Below are positions 10,801 through 21,465 of a stretch of DNA of 64,000 nucleotides, piece after piece; position 1 is the first letter of the stretch, and every line of letters begins with the position of its first letter. The DNA is from Oryzias latipes. Lineage: Eukaryota; Chordata; Actinopteri; Beloniformes; Adrianichthyidae. Both the position numbers and the translations under genes were made by a program. Location of the stretch: assembly GCF_002234675.1 (NCBI RefSeq), contig NC_019880.2, positions 19,790,789 through 19,854,788 on the forward strand. Reading direction: 5' to 3'. Below the pieces are notes generated by a model, which did no database searches, was not told where the DNA came from, and worked only from the letters and a program-made list of their open reading frames with translations.

Positions 10801-11177
10801 CTTTACACTCAAATTACAGTTCTAAAATTCACTTTTTTTGAAAACACTACACACAATTCTCTTCTTTGGCACAATAATTATGCAGAAAACATCTTTTTTT
10901 CACAAGGAACACACTGCCATTCAAATATGCACACTGACTCATCACAAAGGCAAACACCCATTTCACAATTTTACAATTAACAATCAGAGTAGACGCATGA
11001 AAGGGCAGCAGGTGTGCTCTTCTGTTTTGGAGCAATGGACAATAAACATTGGTAACAGAGGCAGAGCCAGAGGAGTGAGAGTAATAGGAGGAGGATGGGG
11101 AAAACGTGGACAAGGAAGGCCAAGGACCATAATCTCTGAGATCTGAGCCACTTTAGTGGCCAACCATGGTCTAACAG

Positions 11178-11389
11178 TAACTCTAGTGCTATCCTAGGCA
11201 CTTTAACATTGGGAATTAGGTCATCTAGACCCACTGGACAGTGCGCGGAAACTTTTTTCTTCAATGATTTGTGATCTTCACTGGTGTCCATGGATTACAT
11301 GAAATCTTTCCACCTTTATCCACCTTTGTCATGGTAGGGAGAACACGTTAATGTAAGGGTGGGGTCATTTAAGATACCACAAGGGATAA
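11178..11389. mobile_element. MITE copy C, inserted in the IS630-type transposase
   Basis: Core and ends match the other copies, with more substitutions in the terminal repeats (TAACTCTAGTGCTATC at the left, a diverged inverted form at the right). Transposase-like sequence lies on both sides, so it inserted after the IS630-type element did. Confidence 0.8.
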
Positions 11390-11697
11390 GGGAAGCTGGT
11401 CAAATTTAAGCAGGTACACTGTAGCATCCATCATCCGGACATTCCGAAATGAGAATGGCTAAGAAATATACTCTCACTAGAAAATTGCTGTACTGCATAT
11501 AACTACAGTATTAATGAGTACAGTAGTACTGTAGTACAGTATTGCCTGTTGAGTGTTTTGTAGTACTGTGCAAATAATGTAAAGTATGTTTCACGTATTT
11601 AGGAAATGTATCCCTACTTTGTGTTTACAGTATTTTACTGATAGCAACACAAGGTGATCAGGAGTGTGTTCTGTCTCTTGAAAAGGAAACTAAAATC

Positions 11698-12374
11698 ATG
11701 AACAATCATGAAAACAATGCCATAATATTTTGGCATATACAAAGAAAAATAATCGAAAACAAGGACATGCTTCAAAATATTGATAGGGTAAGCCTATCAA
11801 CACTGTGTCAACAAGACTGTGTCTTGCACAGATATAATCTCAGGGTGAAGCAGGTCTTCAGGGTGCCATTTGAATGCAATTCAGAAAGAGTCAAAGAATT
11901 CCAATATAACTATATGCAAGTGAGTCCCGTAATTGATGCATACACCGAATACAGTAAATTATACATATTTCAATGCTGTGATCATAATGATTGGGCTTCA
12001 CAATAGTGACCACTGCACATCTATTTCTGATATTGTCATGAGTGTTTCAGAGAGTCCTGGAGCTAGAGGTGGCTGCACAGGAGCACCAGTTAATCTTCAT
12101 TGATGAGGTTGGGTTCAACCACATAAAAAGACTAAAAAGGGGAAGGAATATCATCGGCCAGCGTGCCATTGTTGACGTCCCTGGCCAGCGCAGAGGGAAC
12201 ATCACAATGTGCGCTGTGTTTACCCTCCATGGCGTCATCCATCACCATGCTACCCTTGGCCCCTACCACATCCCCCATCTGATCACATTCCTGGACACCC
12301 TACCCAACACATTCAACACAACACACCAGATGGCCCAGAGCAGCTCAGGTACATTGTCAATTGGGACAACATAA
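11698..12374 (+). pseudogene. IS630/Tc1-type transposase, two exons, broken
   Basis: Exon-like segment 11698-11919 and segment 12051-12374 join in frame across an intron of 131 bp with donor GTGAGT and acceptor TTTCAG, giving YMQ followed by RVLELE. The DDE core's first two aspartates are present (FIDEVGFN at about 12093; NWDNINFHR at about 12361, in a shifted frame). The N-terminal DNA-binding region is cut by a MITE and the C-terminus is frameshifted, so no active enzyme is made. Confidence 0.7.
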
Positions 12375-12600
12375 ATTTCCACAGGGCTGCTCTGGTACGT
12401 AACTGGTTCACTGACCACCCGTGCTTTTTAGTTGTTCATCTCCCACCATTGTTTTTTACTGTAACTGTGTACAGTAAATTCTTCTGTAGTTTTGTATGTA
12501 GTGCATGTGCAACTTGGTGTTGGTTGGGGATGGGATGTACACTGTGTACATTGTTTTTGCCGGAAAAATAAAATAAACTTCTACCATGTATGTCTGTTCA

Positions 12601-13039
12601 TAGTATAAAAATATGATCAAATATCTTACAACACACTTATGTATGTACTGTCTGTTGTAAGTGTAACACTAAACCAAGAAAAGGCCTAAGTCATTATGAT
12701 GAAGTCATTATGATTATGATGAAGTGTTTTCCATTCATCGTGTGTTTTAACATTGAGCACATCAGTGTTCAGTTGGTTCTTATAAATGTCTATTCATATG
12801 ATGGTTTGTGTGTCATTTAAAAACACAATCCCATTTTGAGAGGAAATATTATTGTTTCAAATGTATAAGTTTCTTTTTTTTTGCAGGAGAATTGAGGGGT
12901 TTTGCCCATTGTGTTTTGTTTTTTTGGGGGGGTGTTTAGAGTTCTAAGAATATGAGGCGTGCTTTAAAAAATGTGTGTAAACCTTTTGAGCCTGCACCTT
13001 AGTATTTAACCCCTTTTTACCCGAAACACAATATAAGGG
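12601..13039. other. Intergenic, nothing recognised
   Basis: AT-rich sequence with a G run near 12925-12932. It may contain the right terminus of the IS630-type relic, but no matching inverted repeat was found by eye. Confidence 0.35.
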
Positions 13040-13166
13040 TTAACCCTTGTGCTATCCTAGGTACTTTAACATTAGGAGTTGGGTCATCTAGACCCACTAG
13101 ACAGTGCACTGAACCTTTTTTCTTCAATGATTTGTGATCTTCACTGGTGTCCATGGATTACATGAA
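13040..13166. mobile_element. MITE copy D, 3'-truncated
   Basis: Starts with TTAACCCTTGTGCTATCC and matches the other copies through the 'gtccatggattacatgaa' segment, then breaks off. The right terminal repeat is missing. Confidence 0.8.
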
Positions 13167-13680
13167 CAGAGGTTTACATGACTTCCTTTCAAAATAAGAC
13201 ACACTGTGTCCCATAGTATTATTTTAATGCAGCAGATTTAGTGGTATAAAACTGTTCATTTTACAGTTTGCTGTGCAGCTCAGCCAGAAATTTGTAAATA
13301 TAACAACCCAAAGGAAAATCAGAACTAATTAAGTGACCCTTACTGTATTTTTCATACTGTGAGGCACACTTGGAATCCTTGAATTTGTTCAAAAATAGAA
13401 AATCTGCCTTGTAAATTGGTGCACCCTAAGTATGAATTCAGGTTGTGCTTACTGACTTCCAGTTGATTTTCTGTGGCACATAATGTTCAAAAATCTATCC
13501 AAATATTTTAGTCTGACTTTATTATACTATAAAGGTGAACTGGTTAATGAATTGTTTGAGCATTATGGGTACCATGGTCAGGAGCCTTGCAGTGTGATAT
13601 GTTACTTTACTTTTCATTTTATTTTACTACCTCCTTTTACTTTACAGTTACTCTCTAAAAAGAAAAACTTTTAATTTTTC
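13167..13680. other. Intergenic, nothing recognised
   Basis: AT-rich sequence without a recognisable frame or repeat. Confidence 0.35.
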
Positions 13681-13760
13681 TTCAAGAGAGAGCCACGATG
13701 GAGGGGTAAAAGAACCGCATGTGGCTCTGAAGCCTCAGTTTGTAGACTCTTTGCATTTGC
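13681..13760. repeat. hAT-derived fragment (AGAGCC...GGCTCT type)
   Basis: The 'aagaaccgcatgtggctct' segment followed by a TTTGTAGACTC end resembles the right end of the common teleost hAT family whose left end reads CAGGGGTCTGCAACCTT. A candidate left end of the same family lies at 19886. Truncated. Confidence 0.5.
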
Positions 13761-14265
13761 AGTAAAGTGTGAGAAAAACTAATTATTTTAGAAGCTAAAA
13801 GAAGCTGCAGCAGTAACATTAGAAAATGAAGCAGAGTTTATTACATCTATCTTATGTTCAGCATGATGTTCTGCACAGAATGTGTGTAAATGCATTTCCA
13901 AACAGCTGCAAGTGCAACTAAAATATATATTTTAAGTTCTGAGAGCAGTCCCTGAACTTCCCGGTTTAACTGGTCACACTGACTGAACAATGGGATGTAA
14001 AACAAGCCTGGGTTTCCCCCAAGGCCTTCAGAACATAATGTTCAACGTAATATTTGTTTTTTAAAACCTGGAGTCCTTCCACTTTTTTGACATGGGAATA
14101 ATAGGAATAATTTTAGCCAAAGTAAGTTCTGTAGTTTTTTTTTTTTCATTTAAAAATCGTTTCACATGATAAATAAAGCTGCACACTTTGAACTCTGTGA
14201 CTATCACATGTGCTTTTTTTCGTGAATCAGTTTAACATTTGCAAACTTGCACCGTTTATCACAAA
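13761..14265. other. Intergenic, nothing recognised
   Basis: AT-rich; no frame or repeat that can be named. Confidence 0.35.
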
Positions 14266-14735
14266 TTGGACGTTCCCCTCTGTGAACCGCCACCTTAACG
14301 TCGTGGAGGGGTTTGAGAGCTTGAGTGATCCCAGATGCCAAGTTGTCTAGGGCTGCTCCACCGAGTCCAAAGCTGCTGTCCGGTCGAATTGCACCAGGAC
14401 AACAGGGTATTTGGCATCAATGGGCACGGCAATGTCAATGAGGACCTTTAGCACGACGGACTGTGCTGTGTTGAGTTCTACAATCGGACTCAAACATCTC
14501 AAAAATTTGTGGTCAGCAACTGCTTCCAAACAAGTTTTTCAACTTACTTAGGTCAAAAAAGACAAATTAAAAACAGGTCTAAAAAGAGATAAAACAGAGG
14601 TGTCAGGGTGAGGCTTTTTAAGAAGAGGCTTTACCACAGCATGTTTAAAAGCAAATGAAACAACTCCAGAGGTTAAAGACGTGTTAGTAAAAGTCAAAAT
14701 TCTAGGCCCTACCATATCAAACCTTCCCATATAAT
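14266..14735 (-). mobile_element. LINE reverse transcriptase fragments (L2/Rex1-like)
   Basis: Minus-strand frames 14730-14548 and 14529-14347 carry decayed reverse-transcriptase text. The first includes SFAFKHAVVKPLLKKPHPD followed by FRPVFNLSFL. The second includes a QSVVLKVLIDI stretch and a VLVQFDRTAALDSVE segment, a degenerate form of the motif-A aspartate region. Stops between the pieces make it a pseudogene. Sequence at 14270-14340 may be a separate LINE fragment. Confidence 0.65.
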
Positions 14736-15100
14736 TTGCTTTGCCCTCGTGTTCACCACTTTATATGACCAACCAAAAAAACAAAAAATCCACACTGTTG
14801 TCATCCCTAAAATTTTGCAGGAAACTCCTTTGTAGCCCTCTGTCTGCCACTGCTGCAGGCCTGCCAGAGGATCTGCTGAGAAACACTTCCTTTTGTTTTG
14901 TGATTCAGAAGGACGGGCTGTTTTAGGACTTTCCATGCATGTGATGTAGTCATGCCAAAAGAGAAACTTGCTTAAAAGTTAAAATATCTCAGGTTTAGAC
15001 TTTACCAGAACAACTGGCTCATAAAACCAATGCAAATGCACAATAGTTGCATTGTGGGAAGTTTTTATTCTTTACAAAAGGCATTTTTTGGTGCAGGACT
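14736..15100. other. Intergenic, upstream of nfkbia
   Basis: No repeat or frame that can be named. It may contain distal promoter sequence of nfkbia. Confidence 0.35.
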
Positions 15101-15144
15101 TGGCTCCAACCAATGCAGTTTGCTGTCGATAACAAACCCAGCAC

Positions 15145-15343
15145 CATATTTATATATATCTCGACAGAAATCCCCTTCTGGAGCCAGCAATCTGTATGAT
15201 GTGTTATTCTAGGTGACAGTTTTCTGGAAATCCCCAAGTCCAGATTTTGGCTCCGCCCCCTCTCTTTGCCTCACAGAACATTGACAGACTGCCACAACAC
15301 AACCTATCGCACCTCGGCGCGCACGCACACACCAAGGACTATT
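15145..15343 (+). promoter_or_regulatory. nfkbia proximal promoter with kappa-B motifs
   Basis: A TATA-like tract lies at 15145-15160. GGAAATCCCC at 15226-15235, read on the minus strand as GGGGATTTCC, fits the NF-kappa-B consensus GGGRNNYYCC exactly. A second site at 15166-15175 is off by one base. A CCGCCCC GC box lies at 15253-15259. Vertebrate IkB-alpha genes are induced by NF-kappa-B through such sites, giving negative feedback. The transcription start is not known, so the 15226 site could lie in the promoter or the 5' untranslated region. Confidence 0.6.
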
Positions 15344-18052
15344 ATGGACCTCCATCGGAACACTGTGTTAAACCAAATGGATTACAGTGAAGATCCGAAG
15401 GAGGTGAAGTCGTCTCAGCTGACGGAGGACCGCCTCGACAGCGGCATAGACTCGCTGAAAGAGGAGGAGTACCAGGCTGTGGCGGCCGAGATCCATCGCC
15501 TCCAGTTGGACTGTGAGCACAAACAGCCCGCCGCCGTAACCGGAGAGCCGCTGCAGGAATGGCAAACACAGATCACGGAGGAAGGGGACACGTAAGTCTA
15601 AACCAGGATAACATTGCAGGATTACGAACTGAGCTATTTATGACTTTCAGAAGGCCCCCGCTCGGATCTTGGATGTAACTTGATGCGTTTTTTCCCGGTT
15701 GGGTGGGAACCCCTAATCGCTGTGCAGAAACTGAGGCCTAGTTTAGCCTCAGCGGGGACTCATGAGCTAGATGGGTTGAAGGGGCCCAACTGAACCGTTG
15801 AGAAAATATAGTACGGGCTACCGGCTCGACAAAAGGGCCTTTCTCTGGTCAGAAACTGCTGGTGAACGTCAACAAAAGACCATTATCGGGAAGCAATCTT
15901 TTACGGTCGCGAGTCAGGTTGGGAAAGTCCCGGGCGCGCCGCCAAGTAATCCGACCACTGCGCGTGCCCGTGTGGCAAGAAAAGGGAGGAAAAACGAAAG
16001 CCTAGAACGCCTAAAATTAAAACTACACGCGTTAATTAAAGCTGCGAGCAAACTCTGTTCCCTAACAGTACTTTGGAAAATTCATAAACCAATACGAATA
16101 ATTAAAAACCCACAAAGGCTACGTATTGTGTAATCACAGTCCCTCTGCTCAGCAAAATAGGCCCTATAGGCGCAGCTGCGCAGTTGGTAATAAATTCAGA
16201 GTGCAGATAGGACACCTTTCAGTGAACCATGAAACTGCTCCTTTTTGATCTAAACCACGTTTGCACATGCGTGAAACCAATCCAAACGGTGCTCGAAGGA
16301 TTGTTCTTAAGGTGCTGGAGTTTACTTGCGTATTACATAACTGTAATTTAATTAATAATAATTAATAATAATTTCAAAAAAGGGTTAATAAATAGAGATA
16401 AGAAATAGTTATTTGAAGGAGTATGATGGTTATGATTAGTATATCAATTATTATTATATTAATAATAATTATACTAATCATAATATGTTCATATTTCAAG
16501 GATTACAATGCAAAATCCTCTTCAATACTTGGTATCAAACTTGCTCTTTTGCCCAATTAAAAACATTTTTTTAGCAGGTAGTTTGAGGAAAAATAGCTCA
16601 AATAATATAATTGTAAGTATGGGAAAAGTAACGGGTACTCTTGTTTTTGTTCTTGCAGGCTGCTTCACTTGGCTATCATCCACGAAGCCAAAGATTTCAC
16701 CCAAAAAATGATTAACATGACAAAGAACACAGACTTCCTCAATGCGCAGAATGACCTGAGACAGGTGTGCAACAAAGTCCTCTTTTTTCCTTTTCTCCCT
16801 CATCAGTATTTACTTTCACAGATAATTAGTTTTGATCAAATCAAACTTTTGATCAAACACATTTGCTCTTTCATAAACATTACGAAAATGTCTCTTTTCT
16901 CTTTTCAGACTCCCCTCCACCTAGCGGTTATAACTAACCAGCCAGATGTGTGTTACGGCCTCATCGTGTCGGGCTGTAACATCACAGTGGTGGACAACAA
17001 TGGGGACACACCTCTTCACATTGCTTGTCGTCACGGCAACCTGCATTGTTTCAGTGCTATTACACAGAACTGCCGCCCAGAGCAGCTACACACGGCGATG
17101 GCGACCTGGAACTATAATGGTGAGATCCTGAGAACATAACTTTAAAGAGAGTAGCAGGTTACACAACAAAATATTGAAGTTGGAGTGGCTGAGTGCGTTC
17201 CGCTTTCTTTAGTCGTCTATAGAAGTAGTATTGCTATGTCCTTCTAAAAAAACTGAAGTCCATTCTAATGTAATGCAAGGAGAACTTTCAGCTCCAAACA
17301 GAAAGACGGATGAGCCAAACTCATTCCTGTATAAAGATATCTTCCATAAATTGCGACAGAGCTTCCTGGACATCTAGTTTAGAATTTGCTGTCAATTTTG
17401 CACATTGGATGATGCTTGGTGGATGCTTCTGCTGGTCTGTTGTCAGCCGTTGAGCGTCTTCTCCTGTGTTTTTCACATAGGTCAAAACTGTCTTCACTTG
17501 GCTTCCATTTATGGTTTCCTGTTGCTGGTTGAGAAAATGGTGGATCTCGGGGCTGACATAAACACGAGGGTAAGAACCACAAAAAAATCTGTTTTTTCGT
17601 ATGGGATACACATTAAACTTAATCACAATAAAATAAACTATTTTTTTTGCGTAACGCAGGAGCAGCACAATGGTCGTGGTGCGCTGCATCTTGCTGTAGA
17701 CCAGCAGAACCTCTGCCTGGTCAAACTGCTGCTAAAAAAAGGGGCAGACCCCAACCTTCTGACCTCTGGAGGCTACACCCCGTACCACCTCACCTACGGC
17801 TTAGACAACTGCGACATCAGAAAAGAGCTGCACCCGTTGACCCATCCTGATCTGAGGGAACTTCCCGACAGCGACTCTGAGAACAGCGAGGAAGATTCAG
17901 ACGAGGAGTTCGATGAGGGGGTACGTTGAAACCTGCGCCGGACGGATGTGAATAAAAACAAAAACAAGAGTCTGGATGTGTCTTGTTAACTTTTTGTTTT
18001 TCGTTCTTATCTGCAGGTTATGTATGATGACATCAAGTTGAACGGGCATTAG
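15344..18052 (+). CDS. nfkbia: NF-kappa-B inhibitor alpha (IkB-alpha)
   Basis: Cytoplasmic inhibitor that masks NF-kappa-B dimers until IKK phosphorylation triggers its ubiquitination and destruction. Coding exons: 15344-15591, 16659-16764, 16909-17119, 17481-17569, 17660-17920, 18017-18052; all junctions are GT-AG and in phase, giving 316 aa (human 317). Residues 32-37 are DSGIDS, the IKK/beta-TrCP phosphodegron (S33, S37), with candidate acceptor lysines K19 and K22 just upstream. Ankyrin repeats run from about residue 83 to 280, with TPLHLAV, TPLHIAC, NCLHLAS and ALHLAV motifs. The tail (282-305) is an acidic Ser/Asp/Glu PEST region with casein-kinase-2-type sites. An in-frame ATG at 15266 would add 26 residues, but MDLHR fits the family start better. 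Exon 1 is GC/CpG-rich. Confidence 0.97.
15592..16658 (+). other. nfkbia intron 1
   Basis: The first 600 bp are CpG-richer than the surroundings, continuing the exon 1 CpG island. The rest is AT-rich, with ATTATTAATAAT runs at 16345-16490. A 112-codon frame at 15798-16133 has no recognisable domain. Confidence 0.6.
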
Positions 18053-18490
18053 CAAGAAACGGAAGCAAAGTTGTCATAGAGGCGCGAGCCGCAACGATTG
18101 ATGACAGCAACAAAAGAGACATGGCACTACATGTAGGATTTCTGCAGTGCGGCTCCAGAAGGATCAGCGACCAGAATGCCGAGGCTGGTGGCGTTGACGC
18201 CTCTTCGGAAATGGGACAAGCAGCTACTGAGTCAGGCTGGATGGATCAAACCTAATGCTATAGGAGAGAACTGCTGGCACTGCAAGTCATTGACATAAAG
18301 AAAATAAAACCCAAGCGGCTGTACCTGTAACAGCCCTGTTGTATGATACTGTAAATGCTGTGTATACAAAGATGTATTTTTTATGAAAGCTGTGAACATG
18401 TACAGTTGAAGCGGTTGTATATGTCAGACAGTGAACAGTTTGAGTGAACTCCAGTTAAATTAAAACACTCATATTTAACAAAAATGTTTG
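18053..18490 (+). other. nfkbia 3' untranslated region with poly(A) signals
   Basis: AATAAA at 18303-18308 and the variant ATTAAA at 18459-18464 are candidate polyadenylation signals, giving untranslated regions of roughly 270 or 430 bp. The exact end needs transcript data. Confidence 0.5.
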
Positions 18491-18799
18491 TTTTGACTGC
18501 ATTTGTGGAAGCTGCAAGGCTTCGGTTTGACATGCACTCAGAGCCCTGGTCTTGAGAACCGAGGAGCACCGGTATAAGTAGAGGTTCGTGATAATACAAA
18601 TCTATATCTATATTTTTACAGGAAATGGGTCATGTGGCTTCCCTTTGCCGAGAAAAAGTCCTCATAAAAATGCTCCAGTCACAGTTTCAATTCATAAAGA
18701 TTGTGGTTTATTTCCATAAAAAGAGAAAAAAAGCAGCTCTGTTCTGATGAATGAAGGAGGAACTGTTGGCCCATTGAGTTTTGCATGCCTCTGCCAGAT

Positions 18800-18820
18800 A
18801 TTTGTGTGTGTGTGTGTGTG
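18800..18820. repeat. (GT)n microsatellite
   Basis: About ten GT units, followed near 18851-18865 by a shorter GTGTGCGTGTGC tract. Confidence 0.85.
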
Positions 18821-19057
18821 CAGAATTGAGATAAGAGGCTTTGGGATTTTTTGTGTGCGTGTGCGGACTTTCTACATAAGGAAATGTTTTTGTTTTTTTC
18901 CCAGAGGGCGTGACTGACACAAAAATTCCCAGGAACAAAATACTTCAACCTCTTGAGCAGAATACAGTAATTTGAGTTGGTTAAAAGGAAATTTAAGTCA
19001 AGCAGCAGAACAGAAAGAAAGTATGAGTTTAAAATAAATATCCTGCAATCCCAACAC

Positions 19058-19262
19058 GGTTAGATTAGATTAGATTCGATGACTTTATTTATCCACGATG
19101 AGAAAATTCACGTATCTGTGGCAGCAAAAACATTAATAAATAACAGCAAAGAAAGGACATCAAAAATGGCATTCTCATTATAAATAAATACAGCTACAAA
19201 AGTAGCGTGTGATCCACTGCAAACATGAGTTACAGTTACATGAGTTACATGGTTACAGTGCA
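19058..19262 (-). mobile_element. LINE 3' tail with (TTAGA)n
   Basis: Four TTAGA-type units at 19058-19078 are followed by a GACTTTATTTATCCACGATG segment. This resembles the common teleost LINE 3' end that carries an 'ACTTTATTGATCC' motif next to a pentanucleotide tail. No coding part remains. Confidence 0.5.
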
Positions 19263-19306
19263 GACTTAGATGTCTTAGCTTTTTGTTTTACATGATCTTA
19301 AGGGTG

Positions 19307-19491
19307 TAACCCTTGTGCTATCCTAGGCATTTTAACTAGACAGTGCGCTGAACCTTTTTTCTTCAATGATTTGTGATCTTCACTGGTGTCCATGGATTAC
19401 ATGAAATCTTTCCACCTTTATCCACCTTTCTCACGGTAGGGAGAACACGTCAATGTAAGGGTGAGGTCATCTGAGATAGTACAAGGGTTAA
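19307..19491. mobile_element. MITE copy E, internally deleted
   Basis: Starts TAACCCTTGTGCTATCC and ends AGTACAAGGGTTAA, with TTAA at the right end (19488-19491). It lacks about 25 bp of the left interior present in the other copies. Confidence 0.85.
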
Positions 19492-19884
19492 TTCAAACAT
19501 TTGTGATTTGAAATGTTTTGCACTGTTTATGTGTTTCCTTTTTTTTTTTAAAGCAAAAACATAGCAAAGAAACCCCACCTCTCATGCCCGTTCCACCCCT
19601 GTTCTACAGGGCATTTCAGTTTAGACTCACAGTCAGATTCCAAACCAAATTAAGGTAAAGGAACACATTTTCATACTTGTTAGATCACATACCTACCTGG
19701 TCTTAACAAGCAATGTAAATCCATTCCTGGCAATGTAAATTATTTACCACTCATGTAAACTCGTTTTTCTAATGTCCTGTTAAGCTAAAAGTAGTCCGTA
19801 CTGATGCTCCTAGCAGTCCTTTTCATAAAACCAAACAGATAAAACAGTTGGGCTTAGTGCCAAGGGGTCAATGTGGACCCCCTA

Positions 19885-20230
19885 AACCAGGGGTCTGCAA
19901 CCTTCAACACTTAATGTCAGCTGTGACTTCAATGAGGAGAGATCTTGAAAGTGTCTTTGAAAGATTTATTAGTGACGCATGAGTAATCAGTAGTCTTTGG
20001 CGGTTGGGCTGTGGGCCGGAGACATTTTGTATGTTTGTGATGACCTCAGACCAAATGAAGAGACCCCAGAACCCACTCGCTGATGGTGGCTAAGGCCAGA
20101 CCGCGCCGAATCGAAGAGTCAGGAGGAGAACAGGGCAGAGGTGGGCCTGCAATGCACCTTGGGGGAAGGAGGTACTTGGCAGTGGTCCCCCTCCCATGGT
20201 TGCCGTATGGAACAGATCCCCCCTCTCGGT
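19885..20230. repeat. Dispersed repeat with hAT-like start
   Basis: Begins CAGGGGTCTGCAACCTTCAA, a typical teleost hAT end. It is followed by GC-richer DNA unlike the AT-rich surroundings. No right end could be paired with confidence. A 90-codon frame at 20083-20355 has no recognisable domain. Confidence 0.4.
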
Positions 20231-20450
20231 TTTATTTGCACCTCAGACATTTTAGGGCCCTTGGTAGGGCGGGTGCTTGGACATCACTGCCAGCAAGTAG
20301 CAGATGTCCTTTAAGCGCCCTACCCGCAAATTTTAACTGCACCGTAGACATTTAGGGCCCCTTGGTGGGGAGAGGGATGGGACATCACAGTGAGTAATCA
20401 GGAGATGTCCCCTCAGTGCCCTACCCGCCAATTTTAACTGCATCCCCTTA
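20231..20450. repeat. Tandem pair of imperfect ~110-bp repeats
   Basis: Two units share the order: a CA(C/G)ACATTTAGGGCCC-like start, 'ttggt.ggg', 'acatcac', 'agatgtcc', 'gccctacccgc' and 'aattttaactgca'. Unit 1 is about 20231-20342 and unit 2 about 20343-20450. This suggests a small satellite or the internal duplication of a transposon end. Confidence 0.7.
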
Positions 20451-20455
20451 GTACA

Positions 20456-20528
20456 CACACCCTTTACCCCTCAAAATATACACTTCTATACAAACACACA
20501 TACATGCACACAAACACACACACACATG
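20456..20528. repeat. Degenerate (CA)n tract
   Basis: ACACAC and CATACA units with interruptions. Confidence 0.7.
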
Positions 20529-21063
20529 CATTTTGCAAGGAAGGTGGGACTTCGGACCATCTGTCCCCTACCCCATCCCTGGTAGGGGGTACTGGGCCCT
20601 ATGCAAAGGTGGCCGTGTTCTCTGGGTGCTAGCTTCCTGGGTCCGGCAGCCCTCTCTCCAAGCAGGGAGAGGGATCCCTGAGCTTTCTGGCAAGGCCAAC
20701 AGCCAGGGATCACATCACACATTAAAATGAATAAAGTTTGGCCTTGATTACAAAAGGGGTTTATTCAGACATATCTCTGGTTTGCCTGAAGATCAATAAC
20801 CCCTGTTGTAAAAGTAAAATATGTCCATCACAAGAGGCCTTCAGCTGTCAGCTGTTGGACAGGGCAAGTAAAAACAGAAAAAAAAAATTCAGGTCAAGAG
20901 ATTTTCATTCAGGAGAGCTTATAGTTTATCTAATTATGTATTTTGTTATGTTTTAATATCTTTTACTTTGTTTAGTCTGTGATGTGTATGATGGCTGTTG
21001 TAATTTTATTTTAATTTTTTAATCTGAGAGAGGTGCTATAGAGATAAACATTTACCTATTACT
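20529..21063. other. Intergenic, nothing recognised
   Basis: GC-rich to about 20720, probably the continuation of the 19885-20528 repeat, then AT-rich with no nameable content. Confidence 0.35.
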
Positions 21064-21064
21064 A

Positions 21065-21070
21065 AATATA

Positions 21071-21163
<93 letters not shown>
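21065..21163. repeat. (TA)n microsatellite
   Basis: About 100 bp of nearly pure TA with a single C interruption near 21089, followed to about 21200 by degenerate TA-rich sequence. Confidence 0.95.
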
Positions 21164-21169
<6 letters not shown>

Positions 21170-21465
21170 ATATAATATATATAAGTATAATATAAATAAA
21201 TTTTCAATTTCTCATCCTATCACAGTAAGTGCACCTCAAAGTGCCTATTTGGTTGTCTAGCTAAAAACTCCCACAGTGTGATCCCATCTAAATGCTTCCA
21301 CCTTGAACGAGTATTTAAAATTCCCCTTAGGATCATTTACATAGAGAATATCTTGTTTACAAGAAAATTAAGTGGACATGACATTTGAACCAGCAGCTTC
21401 CTGATCTGGTTATTCCCGTTTTGAAATTCATTCATTCATTCATCTTCTTAGAATGCAGTAGAACA

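Larger units (their letters stand above)
10801..12600 (+). mobile_element. IS630/Tc1-type transposon relic with a spliceosomal intron
   Basis: Encodes pieces of a DDE transposase of the IS630-Tc1 superfamily. The N-terminal region is about 11040-11175 (basic RGRARGVRVIGGGWGKRGQ stretch and start of a helix-turn-helix). It is interrupted by MITE copy C and resumes after 11390. A middle region at 11698-11919 ends in RVKEFQYNYMQ. After a GT-AG intron (11920-12050) the DDE core follows, with FIDEVGFNH (first D) and NWDNINFHRAAL (second D). The final glutamate region is lost in frameshifted sequence after about 12440. Outer termini were not placed exactly. Confidence 0.75.

Noticed and set aside
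15798-16133. 112-codon plus-strand frame in nfkbia intron 1
   Set aside because: No recognisable domain, inside an intron of a well-supported gene, and explained by the CpG-rich, stop-poor sequence.
17321-17689. 122-codon minus-strand frame across nfkbia exon 4
   Set aside because: Antisense shadow; the plus strand carries an ankyrin-repeat exon with correct splice sites.
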